From the NCBI GenBank assembly GCA_015039465.1, contig MU130544.1, forward strand, positions 240,955-304,954: a DNA stretch of 64,000 bases. Reading direction: 5' to 3'. Source of the stretch: Phlegmacium glaucopus. Its lineage: Eukaryota; Basidiomycota; Agaricomycetes; Agaricales; Cortinariaceae. This document shows positions 44,325 through 55,900 of this stretch, piece by piece (position 1 is the first letter of the stretch; each line of letters begins with the position of its first letter). The notes below the pieces were generated by a model. It did not search any database and had not been told where the DNA came from. It saw only the letters and a program-made list of their open reading frames with translations. The position numbers were made by a program, and so were the translations under genes.

Positions 44325-45205
44325 ATGGATCAAAGAATAATACACAATCCCCACCTGGAAGTGATGCCAGATCATGCCGGACCGCATTATGACGCCCTTC
44401 AAAATGTTCTAATTCAGAATGGAATGAACATCAAGCAGGCAGTGCAGGCGCTTAACAATTCCTGGACCCAAAATCACAATGAACGATCCCAGAGATGGGA
44501 CCAGCAGGAAATTGATGACGCTAATGCAGTGGAAGAAATACAGAGGCAACAACAGCTAGATGACAAATGTCAGGCACCCCAGGAGATGCCAGCACATGAG
44601 GAAGAAAGAATGGATGCGGAGAAGAAGAAGCCCAAAATGAGAGACTTCGACGGCTCTACCAGCATTGGTAATTACATCACTCCTAGGCCAGCTCAATACG
44701 CTCTTAGGCAAATTGAAGATTTCAAATATGTCGAATTGTGGTACCTCATGCCAGAAGGATGCACTGATGCTACCCAACACCAGTATACTCAAAACGATGA
44801 CACCTTTGGATTAACCAAGGTGGATGACATGGTTACATTGAAGTCCGTTTCATCACTCAAGGCTGCCAAAAATGTTATACCCAACTTGGAGCTCAGTTTT
44901 CGTCAAATGTCCATGGCTAAGAATGCCTTCAATGACCAAGTATCAATGGTCAGAGAAGGCTATTAACGCCTTTGCTCAGCTCTTTACTCAGCTCGAGTTA
45001 CATCCCTATCGCCAGCATGAGTTTGGGGAGCGAGCGCTTATCGTTTACCAAGCTCAAGTGCGACGCGAATGGCACGACCAGTTAAAATTAGGCCCGGCTT
45101 TCAATATTGGTTTAATTAATGAAGATTTGCTTCAAGGTATATATAAAGAGTCGCTGGATAGAGCCCAGCTCATATCTCTTAACGAGGTCAGTCATGTACT
45201 GCCAT
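44325..45205 (+). pseudogene. DIRS Gag, N-terminal part
   Basis: The protein begins MDQRIIHNPHLEVMPDHAG, continues with a Gln/Glu-rich coiled coil and KPKMRDFDGSTSIGN, then FKYVELWYLMPEGC, DDTFGLTKVDDMVTL. A frameshift near 44940 moves it to the frame reading INAFAQLFTQLELHPY, RREWHDQLKLGPAFNI, NEDLL. This order of blocks is characteristic of a Gag-like ORF in mushroom DIRS elements (recalled family knowledge, not searched here). A solo LTR-like insert at 45499 separates it from the zinc-finger part. Confidence 0.65.
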
Positions 45206-45284
45206 TTCATTTGCAATTCAGCTAACATTTTTTCCGTTCTCTTTTTCCTTCGCCACCTTTTTCCGACATTGCATCACTTGCGTC

Positions 45285-45375
45285 TTTTGCATCATGCACC
45301 ACACGCCATGCTTCACGCCACACGCACCATGCACCACGCTCCACGTCACACGCATCATGCACCATGCTCCTGGTA
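45285..45375. repeat. CAC/CATGC-rich minisatellite in DIRS Gag
   Basis: Irregular copies of CACGCACCATGCACCACGCTC give a His-rich run. No regular unit or flanking signal is seen. Confidence 0.55.
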
Positions 45376-45498
45376 TTGAAGCGACATACACTGATCTATT
45401 GGTCATTGTTATTCATAACAAACATGTAGCTACGAACTGCCCAAAGCAACTTTGGTTCTCAGGATGGTCATCTGGAACAGACACAAACCCCCAGGCGG

Positions 45499-46806
45499 TG
45501 ATGTAACTGCACAGAGGTTGTTGAGAAAAGGTGTATTTTCAAGATTATAAAAATCTCTACTCAAAACAATAACTCAATCAATACTTTATACAATCTTAAT
45601 AATGCAAGTTGGGTTTTCTAGAAAGTATAACCTTTCCAAGACTTTGAAATTCACTTCAACTAATACACACAACAACAACAATAAATTGGATCAATTGAAG
45701 GATGATCAAACTTTTAAGTGGTTTTGCAATTTATGGCTTGCACCAACAATCAGTAGAAGAATTCCTAAGACTTCTCTGATTGATTTACAATTTGTGTACA
45801 CAAAAGTCCAAGACTTTGTTACAACTTCAACACAATTGCATACACAAGAAGACTCAAGCTTCTGCTATGACTTCAACACAATTGCATACACAAGAAGCCC
45901 TCTTGCTTCTGCTATGACTTTAACACAACAACAACTTTTACAACAATTCAACAATTATTGCAACAAGTCAAACAACTCTGAGAAACTGATTTATTTTCAA
46001 GTCCACTACTCAAAGACAAGTGTTCTTGCTCAATGTCTAAGACAGTGAGCTGTGCTAGGTTGCAAATGAGGGGGGGAAAGAAAGAATCCAATTTTTCTGA
46101 CTATTTACAAACCCTGGGAGGTATTTTATACATTTGAGATATTTAAAAATAGATAATGTCCAAAAATAGATATACTGGTTCCTGGTACCCTTACTTTGGT
46201 TCTGGCACCATGTGCACTCATTGTTCCTGGAAACATAGGGGTTGTTCTATTTTTAGCCCCATGTTACTAATTTTAGGTAGTTTCCACCCCTCTTGATGGT
46301 AACTGTGCCTATTGTGCCTGGAAACAATCTTTATGATTGTTCAGCACTCCCCCTATCCTTAATCATCATGATTCCCACACAATCACATGGTTCCACTATC
46401 TTGGTTATTCTGCTTCCACTGTTGCTAGGGCACCAACCTTCCCCTGAATATTTATTAATAATATTCTGTTGCTCCACAATCACACCCCATGACATTTGCT
46501 AACCCAATATTGTTTATTTAACTTTTCCTGTGCCAAGTCTATAAGGATATTCATGGATTTATTGGTTTTAATCCAGACATGCAATTTGTAGTGTAACAAA
46601 TGATAGTCTATTGACCACACTTATTAACTATATGCATTTAAGTCACACAGTAATAGGTCTAATCAGCAGTTGTAGGGTAGACAACTCTGATTCCCTTGTT
46701 TATTATCAGTTGTATTAACCAGTTATTGGTGCATTAATTAATATTTATGCTGAAATAATAGATAAAAATTGCAAAAACCATGCTTATGCAGATTTAAATC
46801 ATATCA
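45499..46806 (+). mobile_element. Solo LTR-like element, copy 1 (1.3 kb)
   Basis: It runs TGATGTAACTGCAC to ATCATATCA and is flanked by GCGG (45495-45498 and 46807-46810; GCGGT if the boundary is moved by one base). It has no genes. It is almost identical to 55475-56763. Confidence 0.78.
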
Positions 46807-46810
46807 GCGG

Positions 46811-47283
46811 TGAAATTATCACGACAAGGATCAGCCTTTCAGCAGGATAGCTAGTGGGAGTGGCCGTCCCCACAATCCTTCTTGTTCGAGGTCACCCACA
46901 TGGCGTGCTTCCAACACCCCTTCTCGCTGTCACCCTTCTCCCCTGCCATACAATCGCTATCCTCATTCTCAGCACTCCCCCTCCAAACACTCATCTTTTC
47001 AATCGGGCGCAGCTCCTCAGGGTCAGCCAGTCTGCGCATTATGCCTAGCCACAGACCCCCACGACACAAGGAAGTGTCGATCCGAAACCCTCTGGGACGG
47101 ATCCAAAGCCAGATGCAGAAAGAACGACAAGGGAAGGCTCATCACACCAGCTGGCACCATGTTATGCAACGACTGGAACAGTCACCGGGGATGCACCTCT
47201 GGCTCGCACGAGCAACATCACAAGTGCTCTGGCTGCGGAAACAAGGATCATGGGGCTCAGAGATGCCCTCGAGCACAGAAAAA
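46811..47283 (+). pseudogene. DIRS Gag, zinc-knuckle part
   Basis: A Ser/Pro/His-rich linker (GSGRPHNPSCSRSP) leads to Cys/His motifs: CALCLATDPHDTRKC and CSGCGNKDHGAQRC, ending in PRAQKKPGPHSL. The RT frame overlaps its end (from 47250), a usual arrangement of overlapping Gag and Pol frames. The knuckles would bind element RNA. Confidence 0.65.
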
Positions 47284-49127
47284 GCCAGGCCCTCACTCCC
47301 TATAAGGCTGATGCATGGGAATTGCTTTTACATCGTTGCAACCTACTTGATAAATACCCTAATCTACCTAATTCTTTACGAAAAGGCTTTGACGCCGGAA
47401 TACAGCCTATTTATTTTACTACAGCCCCTGCTAATAGTCCCACTCTGCACCAACATCCCGAGGCTTACCAAGAAGTCATCTCAAATGAATTTAGATGAGG
47501 TCGCTATATTGGCCCATGCACCTGCCAAGAGGTGGAGCTGCTCATTGGACCGTTCCAATTGTCTCCACTTTCCTGGGTCCCGAAACCGGGCAAACCTGGA
47601 AAATATCGTGCAGTGCACAATTTTTCCTTTCCCCATTATCCTACTGTGACGACATCCTCTATTAATCATACCATCGATGCAGACATGTACCCATGTACAT
47701 GGGGCACATTTGCTACAATTTGTTTCACCATTTATAACCTCCCTCCGGGGTCCCAGGCTTCTATTCGCAATGTTGCTGAAGCATACTGCACCATCCCTAT
47801 TATTCCTGACCAATGGCCAGGCCTGGTTGTCAGATTACGTGAAGAAAACACATTTGCAATTAATACCTGCGATGACTTTGGCCTTGCCTCGGCTGGAGGT
47901 ATCTACGGTCAGCTTAGCGATGCCACGATTGATATTTTTTGCTCACATGGAATTGGTCCAGCTTCAAAATGGGTGGATGACCACATTTTCTTCCGTATTC
48001 GCTCGGAATACCTTGCTTCTTATAATTGCAAGCGTCGACATTGGAATACTATCATCACACAAAATGGTGGTAGAACTCAAACCGGCAGCCGTTATTGGTA
48101 CAAAGGTGAAAACATGCCCAATGATCTTCCAGCAGAGTTCGACGAAGATGCTGCATGCGCATTTGTTGATTTCTTGAAACTCCCAAACTGCACTCACCCT
48201 GACTCCCTTTTTACATATTGCGATGCAGACATCGACGCTATTTCTCAACAACTTGGCATTCCATGGGAAGCGTCTAAAACCGTTCCTTTTTCATCGGTTG
48301 TGCCTTATCTGGGTTTTGAATGGAACCTATCAGAGCGAACGGTTGCCATCACAGAAAATAAGAAAGCTAACTATAGAGCAGCAATCGCAGATTGGTTGTC
48401 ACGTCCGACCCACACTTTGGAACAAGCCCAGAAGCTTTACGGAAGGCTCCTTCATGCTAGTTTGGTGCTCCCGGCAGGCCGCATGTATCTTACAGGTTTG
48501 GAAACCCTTATGGGTTCTTTCAATTCAAACCCCTTTGTTCCCCACCACGCCCCTCGCCATACTACCGAAGACTTATCCTGGTGGCTCCATGTACTCGACT
48601 CACCACAGACATCTCGTCCCATCCCAGGTCCGGTTCTCGTCACAGACTGAAGTGCCTTCTCAGATGCCAGCTCAGGTGTTGGCATCGGCATTGTTATCGG
48701 CAACAAATGGCGGGCATGGCGCCTCATTCCAGGTTGGAAGACCAGCGGCAGGGACATTGGTTGGGCAGAGGCCATCGGCTTCAAATTCCTTGCCTGCGCA
48801 CTCTGTGCAACAAGTCAGCCAGGTGAGCACTTCCGGGTATTTGGAGACAACCGAGGCATGGTTGAAGGGTGGTGGAAAGGAAGGAGTAGAAATTGGGAGA
48901 CCAATAAAGTATTCCGCCGTATCCACAACCTCTCAGATACTCACAAATGCCTTTTTATCACATGCTACGTTACCAGCAAAGACAACCCAGCTGATGCACC
49001 TTCAAGAGGACTCTACCCAGCAGCTATTGATCTCCTCCCAGCGATCCTCATTCCAGACGCTATACAGCAATTTGTCGTCGACTTCAACTCCAAACCTCTC
49101 CCCTGTGAGCTCAGTGTACGGTCCTGA
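47250..49127 (+). pseudogene. DIRS reverse transcriptase and RNase H
   Basis: One frame with two internal TGA codons (47496-47498 and 48648-48650). Visible RT motifs: VPKPGKPGKYRAVHNFS (finger), CDDFGLASAGGIYG, and the catalytic WVDDHIFFRI near 47968-47998. RNase H follows: SDASSGVGIGIV, WAEAIGFKFLA, GDNRGMVEGWW and YVTSKDNPADAPSRG. Both Asp of the RT VDD are present. The first stop is in EFR-stop-GRYIGP, probably from an Arg CGA codon. Apart from the stops the domains look intact. Confidence 0.8.
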
Positions 49128-49128
49128 G

Positions 49129-51128
49129 GATACATCCAGCAATTTTGTCCAAAGGTCAACAGCAGTTACGAACCGCGTTCAACATGATAAGCCAGTTGTC
49201 AACCAGCAGACTCCAAGCATCCTACCTAGCAAACCACACCCTTCTAAACCCACAGCATATAGCCCCCACCTCTCACCTCAGCCCTCCCCTCTACGCCCTC
49301 ATTGCTTAGCTCGAGACCGTCTCTGTCTCTGGAAGCCAGCACCGTCAGTGTGCAGCCGTCACAACTCTGCACCTGAGGAAGACATTGACCATGTGTTCAA
49401 TGTCATGTCTAATGCATGGGCCGACTCTACGCGTGAATCATACAGTGCTGGCATTCTCATCTACCATGTTCATTGCGATAAGAAAGACATTCCAGAAGAG
49501 ATGCGGGCACCCGCAAGCCAACTCATCATCTCGTCCTTTGTCGCTAGTCTAGCTGGATCCTACTCTGGGGCTACGATTTCCAACTACATACAAGGCATAC
49601 GAGCTTGGCACGTCTTGCATGGATTGGAGTGGAGGCTCAACGCATTGGAAATGGACGCTTTACTCAAAGGAGCAGACCGTTTAGCCCCCTCATCTTCCAA
49701 AAGGAAGAAAAGGCAGCTGTACATGCCCGAATTCATTGCTAAGCTCCGTCAGCACCTGAAACTCAATGATCCCTTCGACGCTGCTGTTTTTGCTTGCCTC
49801 ACTACCTGTTTTTACGCAGCTGCACAAGTCGGAGAATTTGTAGTACCCTGTTTAGACACCTTTTCCCCAACCCATCATATCACCCCAGCCAACCTCCGCA
49901 TCAAACAAAATCCAGAGGGCCTGGAAGCCACTGTCTTGCACCTTCCCCACACCAAAGCGGCCCCCTTAGAAGGAGAGGATGTATGTTGGAGCAGCCATCC
50001 AGGGCTTATTGGATGACTTCCCGTAGAGATTTGATACGAGTTTGATATTCCAAATAGTTCCAAATTCCCATCAGCCGCGATGCCGAACCCCTATCGCACA
50101 TAATTTCAAATTGAGAGGGCATTTCAGATGATTTCAGATTGCTTGGTCTGAAATGGGGTCAGGACCCTCTTACAAACATTTCGGGGCATTTCAAATGCAT
50201 TTTGATGTCACGTCGGGTCCATAAATGGTATATGTACCGCCAAGATCCATGTTTAGTTGTCGATCGGCTGTTTCCGACAGTCCTCTCACCTATATTATCC
50301 GCTTTGCTGTTCATGGAGCTTCATGGATTCATTTGGGTGTTACAAGCCTGATAATTAATAAGGGCTGTGAACCTTCAACATTGCTAATTGACTCCCTCCA
50401 TTGCATTTACCAGAGGATATGCTGATAACCCTCATCCAGCCAATCATCAGGCTGGATTCAATTGTCCTGACATTCAGAAACAATAATGAGGTAAAACAGC
50501 AGTCTATGTATCATATACTTTGCCCACTAATAATCGGATAACATCATGACAGTGCAAATAATCCAGGATTGATGACGGTCTTTGATGACATAAACACAAT
50601 CTGATACGAAAACAAATCTGGAATTTTCACGTCCACGGGATGCAGACTGGGTTTCAAATGATTCTAAATCTAAGCTATCTAATTTAAGCTGGAATTTGAT
50701 ACCAGTTTGAAATTTCAGATTCCTACGGGAAGTCATCCATTAACCCGTACAACGCCATGCGCAACCACTGGCAGGTCAACAACCCATCACAAGATGCCCA
50801 CCTCTTCACATACCGCTACAGAGACCAGCTACGTCCTCTCACCAAACCTGCGTTCATCAGGCGGCTAGCGGCTGCTGCTCAACACGCCGGTTTGGAACCT
50901 CTTCAGGGTCACAGCATACATATTGGCGCCACTCTATTCTACTTGCTCCAGGGAGTACCAATAGAGGCCGTGAAAGTCATGGGGCGATGGAGTAGCGACA
51001 CTTTCCTACGCTACTTAAGAAAGCACACACAAATCCTTACTCCTTTTATCCAAGCCAATCCAGAGGCCCACAAGTCCTTCTCCCAGTTCATCATCCCCTC
51101 TCACTCTTTTCTTCAGGGGCGACAATGA
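49129..51128 (+). pseudogene. DIRS tyrosine recombinase, split by a MITE
   Basis: A low-complexity Ser/Pro N-terminus is followed by a SAM-like core-binding region (ADSTRESYSAGILIY) and the catalytic domain. The box around FYAAAQVGEF has Gln (CAA 49825-49827) where family members have Arg; the H-x-x-R box reads HSIHIGA, His (CAT 50919-50921) where Arg is expected; the Tyr nucleophile in RYLRKH is kept. The insert 50011-50738 plus its 3-bp duplication accounts for the frame change, so the frame was open before it. Integration by this copy should be abolished. Confidence 0.78.
50011..50738. mobile_element. MITE with 3-bp duplication (PIF/Harbinger-like), 728 bp
   Basis: Perfect 16-bp terminal repeats GGATGACTTCCCGTAG and an ATT duplication (50008-50010 and 50739-50741). 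The subterminal repeats hold GAATTTGATACCAGTTTGA words in both orientations. There is no coding capacity. Three-bp duplications suggest PIF/Harbinger, though ATT is not the classical TWA. Confidence 0.78.
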
Positions 51129-51494
51129 TGCTCCAGCTATTGCGCATCCGGTATGGCTGAGCTATCAGTCAGGTAAGCATAGCAGTCCTAAAACGCTCCT
51201 TATTCTGCTACCACAACCTCCGCTAATATTCCCACGCTTTCGAGGCAGTGGAAATTTTTGAAGGAAGTACCAGACATAAGTAGTAGCTTGTTTAAAACCC
51301 GAATACCCTTAAAGCCTGTCCCTAAGATGGCCCTCACTCTTAAAACCTGATGTTGGTTAAAGCCGCACAGAAAAAGACAAGCACAATGGCGACACATAAT
51401 AGAAGCACCCTTGCAAATGCAAGGGGTGACAATGATTCGAACACGCAATCTCCCTCACCCTATGTCAATTACTCTTAGTCAGACTTAATCGACA

Positions 51495-51560
51495 ATGCAG
51501 CAGCCGGCCGTAGATTTCTGGAGAAAAGGCTACTTTTCATACCAGAAGGACACCCGGTAA
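51495..51560 (+). CDS. L2 upstream ORF (21 codons) abutting ORF1
   Basis: ATG 51495 to TAA 51558-51560. The stop overlaps the ORF1 start as TAATG. The peptide (MQQPAVDFWRKGYFSYQKDT) resembles that of L1 after removal of its insert (MQWQPQDFW, DYSSYQRAT), ending at the same place. It may control reinitiation at ORF1. Confidence 0.45.
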   Translation: MQQPAVDFWRKGYFSYQKDTR

Positions 51561-52993
51561 TGACAGCAACTCTGGCAGCCACTTTACATCAAATAGTGGC
51601 ATTAAGCAAGATACCTAAAGAAGCCGTGCAGGCTATACGGGCAGCAGCTTATATGTTAGATGAAATGGACGAGGGCGTGATAGCAGCGACTGCCAGAGAT
51701 GCGGGGAATGATCAACTGGCATACATGAATGATGAATTAAAAACTATGACAGGTCACTTCCTAACTACGATGGAAAACGAGATGGAGAAACACCTTGCTA
51801 CGGTCACGGAAGTCACGAAAGGGCTGGCCACTACCATGGCCAAGTCATACAAGGATGCCCTTCTCAGTAGCAACCCAGCGCCAGCTAACACAGACCTGAG
51901 GATCCTGGCCAGAGAGGGCATCAAGGCATGGCAGTTTCTTTTGGACTTTCCCACCAACTCGGGTACACGAGAACTCAGCCAGGCCGACATCGTCAAAAGG
52001 TTCAACGAAGCCATTGTTGGGGCTGGTGGCAGCGCATCAGCCCACAAGGTGAGGTCTGTGGAACGGTTGGCGAACAAAGGATTGCTGGGAGAGTTCCTCA
52101 CAGACAAGGGGGCCAATTGGTTTGCTCAAAAAGAAAACTTCGATAAATTTGTTGAAGCCCTAGGCACCATGGGTCGCGGCGCCTGCGTCAGAAAGAGAAA
52201 CCACCCCATCATTGCTTACTATGTCCCGCTGCAGCTCAACACAGATAACCCAGCCCATGCTGCAGAAATCAGAGAGGTAAACGGGATGCAGGAGGGGGAT
52301 CTTCTTAAGATCCGATGGGCCAAGCCGCCAGCTAGGAGAACCACCCAGCAGACCTGTGGTCACTTGATACTGACCTTCTCTAACCCAGATGCCGCTAATA
52401 GAGCAAAGGCCAATGGCCTCATAATTTGCAACAAATGGGTATCGACTACTAAGTACAAGAAGGAACCGATCCAATGTCTTAAGTGCCAAGGATGGAATCA
52501 TGTGGCGGTGGAATGTGTAAAGAGGACGGATACCTGTGGTACCTGCGGCAAGGAGGGTCATCAAACCAGTGATTGCAAGGAACTGGATAAGCAGCATTGC
52601 ATTTCCTACGACAAGGACGGCCACCCAAGCTGGGCAAGAAGTTGTCCTACCTTCACGAGGAAGTGTAGGGAGTTCGATCTCAAACACCCGGAAAACGGCC
52701 TTCCATTCTATCCCTCGCAAGAGGCGTGGACGTGGGCTGCGGAGCCGCCCAGGCAAGAACAGTGGATTTTGCCAGATCCACAGGAACTAACCCCAGTAGT
52801 CACCAAGGTGGGCTCTCAGCGACTTCGGCAGCAACAGCTCAGATCCGAAAAGGTGCAGGGCGCAGAGCAGAAAATCCAGCACAAATGGCCTGTACCCGCC
52901 GGATCTCAGCTAAGTGACGAACTTTCTTATATGTCCCCAACAGCAACTCCCCTGCTTGCTAACGAGCTCATTTCATCCTCCTTCTATGAATAG
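51560..52993 (+). CDS. L2 ORF1, Gag-like protein with CCHC knuckles
   Basis: An intact 477-codon frame. Residues 1-110 are helical and charged; the central block (about 110-240) holds REGIKAWQFLLDF and SVERLANKGLLGEFLTDKG; knuckles lie at about 325-385: CLKCQGWNHVAVEC, CGTCGKEGHQTSDC and a third, CISYDKDGHPSWARSC, in which the second Cys is Tyr (L1 keeps Cys). A Gln/Arg-rich tail follows. It should coat LINE RNA in the ribonucleoprotein. The stop TAG overlaps the ORF2 start in ATGAATAG. Confidence 0.88.
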   Translation: MTATLAATLHQIVALSKIPKEAVQAIRAAAYMLDEMDEGVIAATARDAGNDQLAYMNDELKTMTGHFLTTMENEMEKHLATVTEVTKGLATTMAKSYKDALLSSNPAPANTDLRILAREGIKAWQFLLDFPTNSGTRELSQADIVKRFNEAIVGAGGSASAHKVRSVERLANKGLLGEFLTDKGANWFAQKENFDKFVEALGTMGRGACVRKRNHPIIAYYVPLQLNTDNPAHAAEIREVNGMQEGDLLKIRWAKPPARRTTQQTCGHLILTFSNPDAANRAKANGLIICNKWVSTTKYKKEPIQCLKCQGWNHVAVECVKRTDTCGTCGKEGHQTSDCKELDKQHCISYDKDGHPSWARSCPTFTRKCREFDLKHPENGLPFYPSQEAWTWAAEPPRQEQWILPDPQELTPVVTKVGSQRLRQQQLRSEKVQGAEQKIQHKWPVPAGSQLSDELSYMSPTATPLLANELISSSFYE

Positions 52994-55900
52994 AGTGGAC
53001 GAAACATCATTGAACAGACTGCGGATTTTTCAACTTAACCTAAACAAGTTGCAGAAAGCTCATCTCGACTTAATAAACGGACCCCTGGGTAATAATTGGG
53101 ACGTTTTACTGATACAAGAACCATACATTACAGCGCTAGGCCATATTAGAACACCTAATGGATTCACAAATGTTTCCCCACAAGATCGACACCTCGAGAA
53201 TGCAGAAAATACGATCAGTAATCTGGGTTAATAGCAAAATTTCTACAAACTCCTGGAAGGCACTGAACATCTCTGGCAACAATGACATTACAGCAATTCA
53301 AATCAAAACTCAAGATGGGCGACTCACGATTTTCAGCATCTACAATGACTGCAATCATTCAAGAACACTCTCACGGCTGAAATGTTTTATCAGAGAGGAG
53401 CAGCAGCAGTTAACACCAAACGATAACGACATGTTGCTGTGGGGAGGAGACTTCAATCGGCATCACCCTTTATGGGATAATGATGAAGATGACCGGTTAT
53501 TCATGCCCCAGGCCATGAGGGACTCAGAGGTGCTAATTAGGTTGGTAGCGGATGAGGGAATGGTCATGGCGCTGCCAAAGGGGCTCTCAATGCTGAAGCA
53601 TATGGTAATGAATCGCTACACGAGACCAGATAATGTGTGGTGCAGTGAGGGGTTGCTAAATTGTGTCCGGCGTTGTGATGTGGACGGGTTTCTTCAACCT
53701 CCCTGTACTGACCACTTCCCAATAGTCACAATCATAGACATTCCCCAAGTAAGGACGACGGCGACGCCCTCCTTCAACTTCCGGATGGCCGACTGGGAAG
53801 CGTTCCAGGAGCAGCTTCAAACAAACCTGGCCAAAATTCCACCACCGGTTCAACTAGAGTCAGAAGAGAGCTTGCAACAGGCAGCGACAGATCTCACCTC
53901 GGTCTTGCAAAAGACAATACGGGAAAAGATTACAGTTAACAAGCCTTGTCCATACTCGAAAAGGTGGTGGAACGGCAACTTACAGCGACTCAAAAGAGGA
54001 GTAAACCAGCTAAGTTGACTCTGCCTTAAACAGAGAGCAGTGCCTACTCATCCCTGTCATGAGGAATGCAAGGCCCTAGCTAGGGAATATGGCGACGCCA
54101 TCATCAAGGCAAAGCGTCAACACTGGATGGACTTCTTGGAGGACACAGCCGACCACGACCTCTGGATGGTGAACGGTTATCTGAGGGAGCCGGTAGGAGA
54201 TGGCAGGAAAACCCACATACCGACTCTAAAGGTTAAGTCCGCTGATGGCACTGTCACAGAGGCTAGTTCAAACAAAGATAAGGCTAACGCTTTAGCTTCT
54301 CTATTCTTCCCACTTAAGCCTGCACAGTCGACAGTCCCGGAGGACTACCAGTATCCGAATCCAATGCCAGTGCCACCCCCCATATCCAAACATCAGCTTC
54401 ACCAGCAAATAAGCTGGCTCTCTCCATTCAAGGCCAGCGGTCCAGACAGCATCCCAAATGTGGTCCTTCAGAAATCAGCTGACATCCTGGAGGAATACCT
54501 CATGCAGATTTATCAGAGCGCGATCCGGCTAGGAGCATATGTGGACTCATGGAAAGAGTTCACTACTATCGTCCTTCGTAAACCAGGGAAGCCTAGTTAC
54601 AAAGTACCAAAAGCCCACAGGCCCATCGTGCTACTTTGCACCATGGCTAAGGTATTCACAGGATTGCTGGCAGAGAACATAACATGGATGGTCAAAAAGG
54701 GGCAGCTCCTACCGGATAATCATTATGGGGGAAGACCAGGAAGAATGACTACAGACGCGGTCCACATGCTCGTTGACAAGATCAAAAAGGCCTGGAGGAA
54801 GGGTAGAGTGGTATCGATATGTTTCCTTGATGTAGAGAGCGCCTTCCCAAATGCAGTAACGGACCGGCTACTACATAACCTATGCAGAAGACGGATCCCC
54901 GAGACCTATGTCAGGATGGTACAACAAATTCTAGATGGTAGGTGCACCAGGTTGAAGTTCGACGACTTCATCTCGGAGGTTATCCAGATTTGTAACAGCA
55001 TAGGTCAAGGCGACCCCCTTTCTATGATCCTCTATATCTTGTATAACGCTGATCTCCTTGACATCGCGTTAGGCCCAGAGGAGGAGTCCCTAGGCTTCGT
55101 CAACGACACTATGGTGATGGCTGAAGGCAGAACATTTCAGGAAACGGTGGAGATGGTTGAAGATTTCATGGACCATGATGGGGGGGGATTCAGCTGGTCC
55201 TCCCTCCACAATTCAAGGTTTGAAATTGATAAATTGGCGATAACACATTTCTCTAGGAAGCAGATAGTCGACCCGGGCAACCGGAATCGTCGTCTGCCTC
55301 TGCCTTGTCCCAAGCTTCGTCTCAAGGGGAAACCCATCAAAGTAGCGCGGAGTTATAAGTATCTGGGTATTCATATTGACAGCCAGTTACGATGGACAGA
55401 ACAGATGCATAAGGCAATCGCCAAAGCAACTAACTGGGTACTTCTATATCGACGGCTCACTAGACCAGCAACGGTGATGTAACTGCACAGAGGTTGTTGA
55501 GAAAAGGTGTATTTTCAAGATTATAAAATCTCTACTCAAAACAATCACTCAATCAATACTTTATACAATCTTAATAATGCAAGTTGGGTTTTCTAGAAAG
55601 TATAACCTTTCCAATATTTTGAATTCACTTCAACTAAACACACACAACAACAATAATAATTTGGATCAATTAAAGGATGATCAAACTTGTAAAGTGGTTT
55701 TGCAATTTATGGCTTGCACCAACAATCAGTAGAAGAATTACTAAGACTTCTCTGATTGATTTACAATTTGTGTACACAAAAGTCCAAGACTTTGTTACAA
55801 CTTCAACACAATTGCATACACAAGAAGACTCAAACTTCTGCTATGACTTTAACACAATTGCATACACAAGAAGCCCTCTTGCTTCTGCTATGACTTTAAC

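Noticed and set aside
48223..49100. N-terminal half of the long frame running into the recombinase
   Set aside because: It overlaps the RNase H coding region in another frame; only the part after about 49129 has recombinase features.
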